From positions 1-64,000 of the forward strand of contig JBGANY010000010.1 in the NCBI GenBank assembly GCA_044222005.1: DNA of 64,000 nucleotides. The letters are read 5' to 3'. Positions 42,619-51,289 of the stretch are shown here, piece after piece. The stretch is from Methylotenera_A sp044222005. GTDB taxonomy: Bacteria; Pseudomonadota; Gammaproteobacteria; Burkholderiales; Methylophilaceae. The position numbers and the translations under genes were made by a program. A model generated the notes under the pieces. The model searched no databases, was not told where the DNA came from, and worked only from the letters and a program-made list of their open reading frames with translations. The number at the start of each line of letters is the position of its first letter. Within the stretch, counting starts at the first letter, position 1.

Positions 42619-43861
42619 TTTTTGCGGCAAAAGCCAGCATGAAGTCAAAAAGTTAATCGCAGGTCCGTCCGTGTTTATCTGCGATGAGTGTGTCGATTTA
42701 TGCAACGACATCATCAAAGAAGAGGTGCAAAACCTCAGCGACATCAAGTCTGCCGACAAGTCGCTGCCTACTCCGCAGGAAATCTGTGCCATTCTGGATC
42801 AGTACGTGATCGGTCAGGTACAAGCCAAAAAGAACTTATCAGTCGCTGTCTATAACCACTACAAACGCCTGGGCCATAACCATATTTCACAAAATACTGT
42901 CAAAGACGATGTGGAAATCCAGAAAAGCAATATTTTGCTGATTGGCCCGACAGGCTCCGGCAAGACTTTGCTGGCACAAACACTGGCGCGCCTGCTGGAC
43001 GTGCCGTTTGTGATGGCAGATGCCACCACCTTGACCGAAGCGGGCTATGTGGGCGAAGACGTTGAGAACATTATGCAAAAGCTGTTGCAAAAATGTGATT
43101 ACGACATCGAAAAAGCGCAGCGTGGCATCGTGTACATCGATGAAGTGGATAAAATTTCCCGTAAATCAGATAATCCTTCCATTACGCGCGATGTGTCGGG
43201 GGAGGGCGTGCAGCAAGCCTTGCTTAAGCTGATCGAAGGTACGGTTGCTTCTGTGCCTCCGCAAGGCGGCCGCAAGCACCCAAATCAGGAGTTCGTGCAG
43301 CTGGATACCACCAATATCCTGTTTATCTGCGGTGGCGCGTTTGACGGCTTGGACAAAGTCATTCGTAGACGTTCTGAAAAGGGCGGCATCGGGTTTGGCG
43401 CAGAAGTCAAAAGTAAAGATGACCTGCGAGAAGTGGGTGCCGTGTTACGTGATGTAGAACCGGAAGATTTGATTAAATTCGGTTTGATTCCGGAGTTTAT
43501 TGGCCGTTTGCCCGTAGTGGCCACGTTGGAATCCTTAGACGAAGAAGCGCTGATGACGATTCTAACTGAGCCAAAGAATGCGCTTACCAAGCAATATATC
43601 AAGCTGTTCAAAATGGAGGGCGTGGATCTGGAATTCAGAGAGTCTGCCTTACGTTTGATTGCCAAAAAAGCGCTTGAACGTAAAACAGGCGCGCGAGGCT
43701 TGCGCTCTATCATGGAGCACGCGCTGCTGGAGATCATGTATGACTTGCCTTCTATCGAGAATCTGGTCAAAGTGGTGATTGATGAAGGCACCATCAAAGG
43801 CGATTCCCAGCCTATCATGATTTACCAGGATGCACCCAAAGTAGCTGAAACAGCCAGCTAG
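42578..43861 (+). CDS. clpX: ATP-dependent Clp protease ATP-binding subunit ClpX
   Basis: AAA+ unfoldase that feeds tagged proteins to ClpP, 427 aa. Zinc-binding domain with four Cys (YCSFCGKSQHEV and FICDECVDLC), Walker A GPTGSGKTLLAQ, Walker B IVYIDEVDKISRK, and the C-terminal sensor region KTGARGLRSIMEH. The start must be 42578, the second copy of a 68-bp duplication; the identical upstream start is out of frame and would compete for ribosomes, so ClpX synthesis could be reduced or altered (inference). The coding sequence itself is intact. Confidence 0.97.
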   Translation: MATKAEGEKLLYCSFCGKSQHEVKKLIAGPSVFICDECVDLCNDIIKEEVQNLSDIKSADKSLPTPQEICAILDQYVIGQVQAKKNLSVAVYNHYKRLGHNHISQNTVKDDVEIQKSNILLIGPTGSGKTLLAQTLARLLDVPFVMADATTLTEAGYVGEDVENIMQKLLQKCDYDIEKAQRGIVYIDEVDKISRKSDNPSITRDVSGEGVQQALLKLIEGTVASVPPQGGRKHPNQEFVQLDTTNILFICGGAFDGLDKVIRRRSEKGGIGFGAEVKSKDDLREVGAVLRDVEPEDLIKFGLIPEFIGRLPVVATLESLDEEALMTILTEPKNALTKQYIKLFKMEGVDLEFRESALRLIAKKALERKTGARGLRSIMEHALLEIMYDLPSIENLVKVVIDEGTIKGDSQPIMIYQDAPKVAETAS

Positions 43862-43973
43862 ACAATCACTTCAGGAAAGCCTGACAAGACTATTGCAATT
43901 AAAAATGAGTCATTTATAGTGATACATATATAAAGCCTTCAAGGTTAAATATATGTTATTTGATTGACTAGCT

Positions 43974-44002
43974 CTTGAAGAATCAAAGAATGTTCCCAAC
44001 TT
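43974..44002 (+). promoter_or_regulatory. Candidate heat-shock (sigma-32) promoter for lon
   Basis: CTTGAAG (43974-43980) and CCCAACTT (43995-44002) with a 14-bp spacer resemble the sigma-32 consensus CTTGAAA and CCCCATNT. The site ends about 43 bp before the lon start, and lon is a classical heat-shock gene. The -10 match is imperfect. Confidence 0.45.
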
Positions 44003-44045
44003 AAGAGCATTGGTAGTATTTACCGTGTGAACTTGAAAGTATTTT

Positions 44046-46523
44046 ATGACCGAACAGACTTTGCCAGATAATGTATCCCAACTTCAGCATGACATGATGC
44101 CGCTACTGCCTTTGCGCGATGTGGTGGTGTATCCGCATCTGGTGATTCCTCTATTCGTGGGGCGTGCCAAATCGGTCAAAGCGCTTGAGATTGCTTCTGA
44201 AGGCAATAAGCAGATATTGCTGGTCGCCCAGAAATCTGCCAACAAAGACGAACCTGATGCCGATGATTTATACGAAATTGGCACTTTGGCGACCGTGTTG
44301 CAGATGCTAAAACTGCCCGATGGCACTGTCAAAGTGCTGGTCGAAGGGTTATACCGCGTGCGTGTTTCTGATTTTGTTGAAACCGAAGAATGCTTTCTGG
44401 CTAAAGCCGAAAAAATTGTGCACCCGGAAGAAAGCGACAGTGAAACTGAGGCGCTCATGCGCACGGTTTTCACGCAGTTTGACCAATACGTCAAACTCAA
44501 CAAGAAAATTCCACCTGAGATTTTGACTTCACTGGCGACCATTAACGACGCGGGTCGTTTGGCAGATACGATTTCCGCCCACCTCACCCTGAAACTCGAG
44601 GAAAAGCAAAAAATCCTCGAAATGCTGAGTGTCACCGAGCGTTTGGAACATTTGCTGCACTTGATGGAATCTGAAATCGATATTCTGCAGGTGGAGAAGC
44701 GAATCCGTGGCCGTGTGAAACGGCAGATGGAAAAAAGCCAGCGCGAATATTACCTGAATGAACAAGTGAAAGCGATTCAAAAAGAGCTCGGCGAGCAGGA
44801 CGAAAGCGTCGAGATGGATGAGCTTGAAAAGCGTATCAATGAATCCGGGATGTCAAAAGAAGCACTGGCCAAGGTGAATGCAGAACTAAAGAAGCTAAAA
44901 ATGATGTCGCCGATGTCGGCAGAGGCTTCTGTGGTGCGCAATTATATCGATACGCTGGTAGGATTGCCCTGGAAGAAAAAAACCAAAATCAGTAAAGATC
45001 TAAAAGCCGCCGAAGCGATTCTGGATGCGGATCACTACGGATTAGAAAAAGTCAAAGAACGTATTGTCGAGTATCTGGCAGTGCAGCAGCGCGTAGGCAA
45101 ACTGAAAGCGCCGATCTTGTGCCTGGTAGGGCCTCCTGGCGTGGGCAAGACTTCGCTTGGACAAAGCATTGCTAAAGCGGTTAATCGCAAGTTTATACGC
45201 ATGGCCTTGGGCGGCGTACGTGATGAGGCGGAAATTCGCGGTCACAGGCGCACCTATATCGGCTCAATGCCAGGCAAGGTATTGCAAAGCATGAGTAAGG
45301 TGGGCGTAAAAAACCCATTATTTTTACTCGATGAAGTCGATAAAATGGGCCAGGACATGCGTGGCGACCCGTCGTCTGCATTGCTGGAAGTGCTTGATCC
45401 GGAACAGAACCACACCTTTGCCGATCACTACGTTGAAGTTGAATATGATCTGTCTGACGTGATGTTTGTAGCAACGGCCAACACTATGAATATTCCTGCG
45501 CCATTGCTGGACAGAATGGAGATCATTCGCCTTGCGGGTTACACCGAAGATGAAAAAATCAATATCGCGATGAAATATTTGCTGCCCAAGCAGCTTAAAG
45601 CGCACGGACTCAAGCCGGCTGAAATCAGCATTGCTGAATCAGTGATTCGCGATATCGTACGCTTTTATACGCGCGAGGCAGGCGTTCGCCGTCTGGAGCA
45701 GGAAATCGCAAAAGTGTGCAGGAAAGTAGTAAAAGAATTGCTGCTTAACAAGACCAAGGCTAAAAATAGCCGTCCAGCTTCGGAAACTGAAAAAGCAAAG
45801 CCGGTTAAAAAAATTGTCGTCACTTCCAAGAACCTAGATAAATATTTGGGCGTATATCGCTTCGATTATGGCGTAGCGGCGAAAGAAAACCAGGTAGGGC
45901 AGGTCACAGGGCTGGCCTGGACGTCTGTGGGGGGCGAATTGCTTACGATAGAGGCTGTGCTATTGCCAGGTAAAGGCAAAACGATCACTACGGGTAAACT
46001 TGGCGATGTGATGCAGGAATCGGTACAGGCGGCTATGAGCGTGGTGCGCAGCCGGGCTAAGCGGTTGGGTATTCCTGAAGATTTCTATGAGAAAAAAGAC
46101 ATCCATATTCACTTGCCTGAGGGCGCTACGCCAAAAGATGGGCCAAGTGCAGGCATTGGCCTGACTACGGCGTTAGTTTCGGTGCTAACGGGCATTCCTG
46201 CACGTGCAGACGTGGCGATGACCGGCGAGATTACCTTGCGCGGTGAAGTGCTCGCGATTGGCGGTTTGAAAGAAAAGTTACTGGCTGCGCATCGCGGTGG
46301 TATTAAAACAGTGCTGATCCCAGAATCAAACGTAAAAGACCTGGTGGATATTCCAGAAAACATCAAGAGCCATTTGCAAATCCATCCGGTTAAATGGATC
46401 GATCAGGTATTGGAATTGGCTTTGGAAACCATGCCGCAGCCTTTGGAAGAAAAGCCGGTTGAAATTACTGCAGCGGTTCCGGAAATTACAGCAGCAGATG
46501 AGAAGGCACCGATAACGCACTAA
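44046..46523 (+). CDS. lon: ATP-dependent protease Lon
   Basis: AAA+ serine protease that degrades misfolded and regulatory proteins, 825 aa, near the normal 780-820. N-terminal substrate domain (LPLRDVVVYPHLVIPLFVGR), long coiled-coil, Walker A GPPGVGKTSLGQ, Walker B LFLLDEVDKMG, and the protease domain with catalytic Ser in PKDGPSAGIGLT and the Lys in IGGLKEKLLAAHRGG. A Lys-rich insert of about 25 residues (NKTKAKNSRPASETEKAKP) lies between the AAA+ and protease domains, and the C-terminal tail is Glu-, Pro- and Ala-rich; both are mild extras. A candidate sigma-32 promoter is upstream. Confidence 0.97.
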   Translation: MTEQTLPDNVSQLQHDMMPLLPLRDVVVYPHLVIPLFVGRAKSVKALEIASEGNKQILLVAQKSANKDEPDADDLYEIGTLATVLQMLKLPDGTVKVLVEGLYRVRVSDFVETEECFLAKAEKIVHPEESDSETEALMRTVFTQFDQYVKLNKKIPPEILTSLATINDAGRLADTISAHLTLKLEEKQKILEMLSVTERLEHLLHLMESEIDILQVEKRIRGRVKRQMEKSQREYYLNEQVKAIQKELGEQDESVEMDELEKRINESGMSKEALAKVNAELKKLKMMSPMSAEASVVRNYIDTLVGLPWKKKTKISKDLKAAEAILDADHYGLEKVKERIVEYLAVQQRVGKLKAPILCLVGPPGVGKTSLGQSIAKAVNRKFIRMALGGVRDEAEIRGHRRTYIGSMPGKVLQSMSKVGVKNPLFLLDEVDKMGQDMRGDPSSALLEVLDPEQNHTFADHYVEVEYDLSDVMFVATANTMNIPAPLLDRMEIIRLAGYTEDEKINIAMKYLLPKQLKAHGLKPAEISIAESVIRDIVRFYTREAGVRRLEQEIAKVCRKVVKELLLNKTKAKNSRPASETEKAKPVKKIVVTSKNLDKYLGVYRFDYGVAAKENQVGQVTGLAWTSVGGELLTIEAVLLPGKGKTITTGKLGDVMQESVQAAMSVVRSRAKRLGIPEDFYEKKDIHIHLPEGATPKDGPSAGIGLTTALVSVLTGIPARADVAMTGEITLRGEVLAIGGLKEKLLAAHRGGIKTVLIPESNVKDLVDIPENIKSHLQIHPVKWIDQVLELALETMPQPLEEKPVEITAAVPEITAADEKAPITH

Positions 46524-46572
46524 TTTCACCGGCTGTTATCTTTATTTTCATTTATCGCATAAAATCAGCCGC

Positions 46573-46593
46573 AAAGCCTTGACAGAGGCTTTT
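46573..46593 (+). terminator. Weak hairpin terminator after lon
   Basis: AAAGCCT (46573-46579) and AGGCTTT (46586-46592) around a 6-nt loop, followed by one further T, then GT. It is short and the T-run is brief, so termination may be partial. Confidence 0.45.
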
Positions 46594-46611
46594 GTAGCTT
46601 GATATAAAGTC

Positions 46612-46632
46612 ATAACAGGATAGGCCTGTTAT
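46612..46632 (+). promoter_or_regulatory. 8-bp inverted repeat upstream of HU gene
   Basis: ATAACAGG (46612-46619) and CCTGTTAT (46625-46632) around ATAGG, 30 bp before the HU start. Could be an operator or a leader hairpin; no regulator is known for it. Confidence 0.4.
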
Positions 46633-46662
46633 TTTAGTTAATAACATTAGAGGGGATTACTC

Positions 46663-46935
46663 GTGAATAAATCAGAATTGATTGATGAAATTGCAAAAGC
46701 AGCAGGCGTTTCGAAGGCTGCGGCTGGCCGTACTTTAGATGCAACGACAGCTGCTATCACTAAAGCGCTTAAAAAAGGTGATTTAGTTACTTTAATTGGT
46801 TTCGGTTCATTTTATGTAGGCAAACGCGAAGCCCGTAATGGCCGTAATCCCCGCACTGGCGCAACAATTAAAATCAAAGCTGCAAATTCTCCTAAGTTTA
46901 GGGCTGGTAAAGCGCTTAAAGATGCTGTAAACTAG
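46663..46935 (+). CDS. hupB: DNA-binding protein HU-beta
   Basis: 90-aa nucleoid protein that bends DNA. Starts with GTG and a strong ribosome site (GAGGGG). The family pattern is complete: MNKSELIDEIAKAAGVSK, GFGSFYVGKREARNGRNPRTG for the DNA-contacting arm with its Pro tip, and the KAANSPKFRAGKALKDAVN end. Follows lon as in many proteobacteria, then a hairpin and two tRNA genes. Confidence 0.97.
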   Translation: MNKSELIDEIAKAAGVSKAAAGRTLDATTAAITKALKKGDLVTLIGFGSFYVGKREARNGRNPRTGATIKIKAANSPKFRAGKALKDAVN

Positions 46936-46943
46936 CGGTCTTT

Positions 46944-46965
46944 ACTGATTAAGCAATTAATCAGT
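46944..46965 (+). terminator. Hairpin with GCAA tetraloop after HU
   Basis: ACTGATTAA (46944-46952) and TTAATCAGT (46957-46965) form a perfect 9-bp stem closed by a GCAA tetraloop, 8 bp after the HU stop. Little T follows, so it may stabilise the mRNA end or terminate weakly before the tRNA genes. Confidence 0.5.
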
Positions 46966-47017
46966 ATTAAAGCAGTTAGTTGTAAGCTTTATCATGTCTT
47001 TGGCGATAAAGCTCCCG

Positions 47018-47093
47018 GGGTGCTTAGCTCAGTTGGTAGAGCGTCGCCCTTACAAGGCGAATGTCAGCGGTTCGACCCCGTTAGCACCCACCA
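47018..47093 (+). tRNA. tRNA-Val (UAC)
   Basis: 76 nt with encoded CCA. Acceptor GGGTGCT/AGCACCC, D-arm AGCTCAGTTGGTAGAGC, anticodon stem TCGCC/GGCGA with loop CTTACAA (anticodon TAC), T loop TTCGACC. Confidence 0.97.
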
Positions 47094-47218
47094 ATAACTA
47101 ACATGTATCGCCTCAAAATATATTTAAGAGTGCTAGAGTTTTTAGCACTCTTTCATTTTGAGTGCTTTATTAGACGCCAAAGGCGGTAACAATATTGACG
47201 TTTTACAAATAGTAAACT

Positions 47219-47295
47219 GGAGTGGTAGTTCAGTTGGTTAGAATACCGGCCTGTCACGCCGGGGGTCGCGGGTTCGAGCCCCGTCCACTCCGCCA
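47219..47295 (+). tRNA. tRNA-Asp (GUC)
   Basis: 77 nt with encoded CCA. Acceptor GGAGTGG/CCACTCC, D-loop AGTTCAGTTGGTTAGAAT, anticodon stem CCGGC/GCCGG with loop CTGTCAC (anticodon GTC), T loop TTCGAGC. Probably co-transcribed with tRNA-Val 125 bp upstream and ended by the terminator at 47336. Confidence 0.97.
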
Positions 47296-47335
47296 ACAAG
47301 TCTGAGTTGTTGCTGCTCTGATGCAACTTAGCGTG

Positions 47336-47362
47336 AAAGCCCCGCCAGTAGCGGGGCTTTTT
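47336..47362 (+). terminator. Rho-independent terminator after tRNA-Asp
   Basis: AAAGCCCCGC (47336-47345) and GCGGGGCTTT (47351-47360) form a 10-bp GC-rich stem with a 5-nt loop, continuing into T residues. It closes the HU-tRNA transcript. Confidence 0.93.
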
Positions 47363-47453
47363 CTTTTCCAGATTCTCTGCAGTCCTAGAACTGCCTCATT
47401 TTTTCTAGAATTTATCTTTTTTCTCAGTGGCCCAATTTGACAGTCCTCGGTCT

Positions 47454-47682
47454 TTATTTGCTAAAGCCAAGCAGGGACTTCTGAATATTCCAATCATTAG
47501 GGAGTGCGCGGTGCTGTTTGAGGTATTTGAGGGTGAGGTGGGCTGGTGAGGATGGGTCTGATGATATCAGGCGCGAGAAAGGCTTTATTGATCATACGCG
47601 TGACATGTGACTGATCCAGATGTTCTGCTTCGGCTATCTCTTTAATGCTTTGGACTTTGCCTGAAGTAATTAAGCTGAGCAA
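47454..47682 (-). pseudogene. Remnant of serine recombinase C-terminus (frameshifted)
   Basis: A 61-codon open frame reads SGKVQSIKEIAEAEHLDQSH and continues VTRMINKAFLAPDIIRPIL, the pattern of the C-terminal region of site-specific recombinase (resolvase/invertase-like) proteins. Shortly after PIL the expected continuation moves to another frame (LTLKYLKQHRALPNDWNIQK, then SLLGF) ending at 47454, so a frameshift lies near 47545. Upstream of 47682 the frame meets a stop and no catalytic domain is present. Decayed mobile-element gene. The flanks 47363-47453 and 47683-47744 show nothing else. Confidence 0.65.
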
Positions 47683-47744
47683 GCAAGGCTAGGTGTCTAC
47701 CAAACCGTTGGTAGTCCACAATTCCAATCATAAATAACCGAAAA

Positions 47745-48026
47745 TCAACGACGGTAGTAATAGAATGGCCGCTCGTAGTATGGGTTCCAGTAAGGATAGT
47801 TCTGCCGATACTGCTGGCGAATCATTGTTTGCTCATACTCCTTTTGGATGCATTCTCGCCATTTGTCTGTGTTTTTTTCGAATCCCAGTTTTTCACAGGC
47901 TGGCCCATGTACCTGTATCTTATATTCCATCAGTTTTGTTGCCTGTTTCTGCTCGGCAAGTGGATCCGATGCGCACCCATTAAGCAACGCTATCAAGCTA
48001 ATTATGAAAATTGCACGTGTAATCAT
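47745..48026 (-). CDS. Small hypothetical lipoprotein
   Basis: 93 aa. The signal peptide ends in the lipobox LNGC, so it is predicted to be lipid-anchored. The mature part is helical with two Cys (PACEKLGF, WRECIQKEYEQT) that could form a disulfide, and ends in a Tyr- and Pro-rich tail (YWNPYYERPFYYYRR). No family or function recognised. It stands alone between the recombinase remnant and the outer-membrane protein gene of the electron-conduit locus. Confidence 0.65.
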   Translation of the reverse strand: MITRAIFIISLIALLNGCASDPLAEQKQATKLMEYKIQVHGPACEKLGFEKNTDKWRECIQKEYEQTMIRQQYRQNYPYWNPYYERPFYYYRR

Positions 48027-48246
48027 ATAATCTCGCTAAATACACTTTAGTACCTAATTGGTATTTGTAATTAAGAAAAAGTTCACTATTATTCTTAAAG
48101 ACAACTTCCCCGATTGATGTCCTATGGAGAGGCGGTTGTCGTAGCTTATTAGACCCTAACCTGATATTCAGTAGAATTTCTTTTTTAGCTAGTGGGGCAT
48201 AGCTTAAAGATCAGTAAAATACCAGCAGCTCAATCTTTTTCTTTTT

Positions 48247-49017
48247 TTACCAGCTTACTCCCAGCATTAGCCCTGCTCCAAGATCTATGCTAGACATGGT
48301 GTCTCCAGCGGTGATGTAGGATTGCAATTTGTAAGTCGGGTTAAATCGGTGCGAATAATAAACCGTATATTCGCGGATATTGGTATTGAGGTAACAAGTG
48401 GATTGCCTTAAATCAAGCAGCAAACCTGCGCTATTTGAGTTATTTATTTTGTAGGCCATACCTAAGGTGCCGTACCAAACATTGTGCAAGTACAGCTCTA
48501 AATCTTTGGGATCACCAAGCACTTTATAGCCGACTGTTCCTAATAAAGTGACTTTGTCTAGTGTTTTGTAGGCGTCTAATTGAACCGCATAGTCATTTTC
48601 ACCGGTGCCAAGTCCCTTTTTGACAGAGGCTGTTCCAAATTTAACTTTCGCTCCAACATCTAAAATGATTTTTTGCTCTTCTGATTGAAATGCAGTGTAA
48701 GTGATGCTGGCAACGACATCACCTAAACCCGATTCACTGGTATGTTTATTAGCATTGTCGGCGATAATTATCTTGCTATCACCACCAGTGGCACCGCCAG
48801 GGCCTTCAATTTGTAGCCATGGAACCGTGACTTTGACTAGCCAGAGATCATGTTCATATTTACCAATAAAGGGGATGTATTTGATTTTGGTGGCTTCAGA
48901 TTGGCCATACTTTCCTGTGCTGTAATCAAGCCCAGTAGTAATCCCAAAATGGCCTTCTTCTGCTTTTGTTTCGAGGCTGATAGTAAACATCAATGCTACA
49001 AAGATTAGTCTTTTCAT
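48247..49017 (-). CDS. Outer-membrane beta-barrel protein, MetA-like transporter family
   Basis: 256 aa with an N-terminal signal peptide (MKRLIFVALMFTISLETKA). The mature part alternates amphipathic strands such as FGITTGLDYSTGKYG, YIPFIGKYEHDLWLVKVTVP and AYKINNSNSAGLLLDLRQST and ends in Trp, typical of a C-terminal barrel strand. It resembles the putative phenol-degradation transporter (MetA) family, whose substrates are mostly unknown. It is fourth in the minus-strand operon flavoprotein-DUF6502-DUF5666-barrel, so it may belong to the electron conduit; this is inference. Confidence 0.75.
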   Translation of the reverse strand: MKRLIFVALMFTISLETKAEEGHFGITTGLDYSTGKYGQSEATKIKYIPFIGKYEHDLWLVKVTVPWLQIEGPGGATGGDSKIIIADNANKHTSESGLGDVVASITYTAFQSEEQKIILDVGAKVKFGTASVKKGLGTGENDYAVQLDAYKTLDKVTLLGTVGYKVLGDPKDLELYLHNVWYGTLGMAYKINNSNSAGLLLDLRQSTCYLNTNIREYTVYYSHRFNPTYKLQSYITAGDTMSSIDLGAGLMLGVSW

Positions 49018-49096
49018 TTTTATTTAATATGCATTATTTATATTACATGCCTATGTTTCATATCAGGATGTTGTTTTTCAAGCGAGATAATAGTAA

Positions 49097-50380
49097 TTAA
49101 TGTTCTGGTGTTTCAGGTCTTTCTACATGTTCAGGCACTTCGATTTTCTCAGGTTTTTCAATCTTTTCTGGTTTTTCAATCTTTTCTGGTTTTTCAATCT
49201 TTTCTGGTTTTTCAATCTTTTCTGGTTTTTCAATCTTTTCTGGTTTTTCTATAGATTCAACTTTTTCTGGCCTGTCCGTAACACCTGTATTCTCATGCGA
49301 TTCTGACTTATGCTCTTTAATTGATTGCGATTTTTCAATTGTTAGCGTATTTGGACGTTGCTTACTTCCGCCACGCTCTAATATTTTATCTTCGGGTAAA
49401 TATTCGATCATCCTCGCACTGATGTTGCCAGTGCGGTCAATCTTGCCGTGTACGATAATGGTTTGGTTTTCACCTGAGTTTAATCCTTTAATTTTGGTGT
49501 TAGTGTCAATATTAATGGACTGATTCTGCATATTAAATTTGTGGTCCATTGGTGCTGGCGCAATCCCTTGCATTACTATATTTTCTGTAACTCTGGCTAC
49601 TCGTTGCGTTGCGCTTTCGTTGACTTGACTTACATGTAAAGCGCGGCCGTCCCAGTGTCCGCCTACCTGAACATTTCCACCAGCATTGATTTGTTTGGTC
49701 GTTGCGATATTGACACCATTTATCTTGCCTGTTTGATCGATAACCCCGGTAATCAAGGATGCTGTGTTAGCGGCTGCCAAATCTACACGTAACGCATGTA
49801 CGAGGTTGTTTGCACTAACTAGGCCGCTGATTTTCACCGTCTGATTTGGTTTTAAATCTTTGCTACCCTGTGTGCTGCGGCTCACTTTGACTGTTTGCCC
49901 CATAACCTGAATGGTGTTTTTGGCTGTGTTAATTTTTTCTATTTTGCCAACCATGATATGCGAAACGCTGATACGCTGCGCTTTTAGCTGATTGCCTTTG
50001 TGGATTGATTCAATTGCTACGAGCTGGCCAATGTTAAGCGAATTAACTGAGGCTTGGTGTCCATCGACGTCTACAGCCGTTTGACTGTCGTAATGTACTT
50101 CAAGTCCATTTACACATATGCTAGCAAACCCGGTAATGATACCAACGATACCAGTGCCGCCCACCCCTTCAAGTGCTTGCTGACCCGTTCCACCGATACC
50201 GGCATCGGCCTCAATGCCTGTGCCGCCGATACCTTCCTGTTGATAACCAGTGCCGCCAATACCATCTTGTTCAATGCCAGTGCCGCCAATCCCAGCATTA
50301 CAAATATTGGCTGCGGCTCCAGCATTAGCTGTAAATAATGCTAATGTAATTGCTATTAAAGTGGCTGAAAGGCGCTGCAC
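49097..50380 (-). CDS. DUF5666 domain protein with GIGGTG and EKPEKI repeats
   Basis: 427-aa exported protein. After a signal peptide (cleavage near AGA-A) come five or more GIGGTG repeats spaced about 10 residues, then several DUF5666-type beta domains (GKIEKINTAKNTIQVMGQTV, VKISGLVSANNLVHALRV, GVIDQTGKINGVNIATT), and a charged C-terminal tail of six EKPEKI hexads encoded by an 18-bp tandem repeat. The function of DUF5666 is not established. It sits 17 bp after the DUF6502 gene and is divergent from the multiheme cytochrome operon; a structural or surface role in that complex is inference. Confidence 0.85.
   Translation of the reverse strand: MQRLSATLIAITLALFTANAGAAANICNAGIGGTGIEQDGIGGTGYQQEGIGGTGIEADAGIGGTGQQALEGVGGTGIVGIITGFASICVNGLEVHYDSQTAVDVDGHQASVNSLNIGQLVAIESIHKGNQLKAQRISVSHIMVGKIEKINTAKNTIQVMGQTVKVSRSTQGSKDLKPNQTVKISGLVSANNLVHALRVDLAAANTASLITGVIDQTGKINGVNIATTKQINAGGNVQVGGHWDGRALHVSQVNESATQRVARVTENIVMQGIAPAPMDHKFNMQNQSINIDTNTKIKGLNSGENQTIIVHGKIDRTGNISARMIEYLPEDKILERGGSKQRPNTLTIEKSQSIKEHKSESHENTGVTDRPEKVESIEKPEKIEKPEKIEKPEKIEKPEKIEKPEKIEKPEKIEVPEHVERPETPEH
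49152..49250. repeat. 18-bp tandem repeat in DUF5666 gene
   Basis: Five complete copies of GGTTTTTCAATCTTTTCT (plus-strand reading, 49152-49241) and half a sixth, encoding the EKPEKI hexads on the minus strand. Copies are identical, so copy number is likely to vary by slippage without changing the frame. Confidence 0.95.
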
Positions 50381-50397
50381 GGTTTAGCTTGTCCTCA

Positions 50398-51252
50398 TCA
50401 AGGCTTATTCTTATCATCATCAGTATGATAAAAATACACTCCAAAATTTATTCTTTGAGTTGCCTTGTCAGATTGCCTCCGCGTGACCGTTTCAGTTTGT
50501 GCAGCCTTTAGAGCTGCCGCACGTCGGTTCACCGCTTTAATAGCTGTCATCGCATTTTGTTTGGCAAATTGGTGCAGTATTTCTATATTTTCAGCAGTTA
50601 AACCATCATAGTAAACACAACGTTCCAGCATGGGATTGTTTAAACTATTTAAATTATTTTCTGCTGCGGCCATATGATCGTGCACATTCATGCCAAAGAA
50701 TGCTAATTTTTCTTGAAGATCAAGATTTGGTATAAATGCCTGAATGTTTAAATGCACATAGTCGTTGTTGTCTAAACTAACAAAGCCTAACCTCAACCAC
50801 TCATCCAAAACAGGACGTGAACGAAAATCCTTGCTAATGCTGGCAACCAATGATTCGAAAGATACGGCACCTTGACTAGCGAGCCTTGGCAAAGCCAAAG
50901 GTTGGCCAGAGGAGTCTAAATATTCTTTTTTCCCCAGCCACACTCCGATAATTTGGGCTCCAAGGGACGGTACTGGTTCCGGTGGGTCTGTTTTTTCACT
51001 GCGAATGCGATGTACATCTTTGCGGTGTACTCCGGTCAGCAAGGTAATCCGGCTATTGGTTTGTGTTTTTCCATTCAGTCGAAAATCTTCTTCAGCTACG
51101 CTTACGAATACACGCTTTAAATCTTCCAGCAACATAGGGTAATTGATGCCGTGAGATAGCATCAGCCGCACTAATGGACGCAATACTTTGCGCAAAGTAT
51201 TATGAAGCGCGACTTTGGCTTTATCTGAAGCATTGGCGAGACGAATATTCAT
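50398..51252 (-). CDS. DUF6502 family protein
   Basis: 284 aa, probably cytoplasmic, without signal peptide. Recognised as DUF6502-like: an N-terminal helical region ALHNTLRKVLRPLVRLMLSH, then GINYPMLLEDLKRVFVSVAE, and a winged-helix-like part with SRITLLTGVHRKDVHRIRSE, which resembles a helix-turn-helix and suggests DNA binding (inference). Function unknown. It lies between the Fe-S flavoprotein gene (37 bp) and the DUF5666 gene (17 bp) and may regulate the locus. Confidence 0.82.
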   Translation of the reverse strand: MNIRLANASDKAKVALHNTLRKVLRPLVRLMLSHGINYPMLLEDLKRVFVSVAEEDFRLNGKTQTNSRITLLTGVHRKDVHRIRSEKTDPPEPVPSLGAQIIGVWLGKKEYLDSSGQPLALPRLASQGAVSFESLVASISKDFRSRPVLDEWLRLGFVSLDNNDYVHLNIQAFIPNLDLQEKLAFFGMNVHDHMAAAENNLNSLNNPMLERCVYYDGLTAENIEILHQFAKQNAMTAIKAVNRRAAALKAAQTETVTRRQSDKATQRINFGVYFYHTDDDKNKP

Positions 51253-51289
51253 TTCAGTAGTCTAGTATGGATTGCTAGTAAATTATATG

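Noticed and set aside
42510..42656. A 48-codon ORF starting in the first copy of the 68-bp duplication
   Set aside because: It is created by the out-of-frame duplicate of the clpX start and has no independent coding character; treated as a possible interfering upstream ORF, not a gene.
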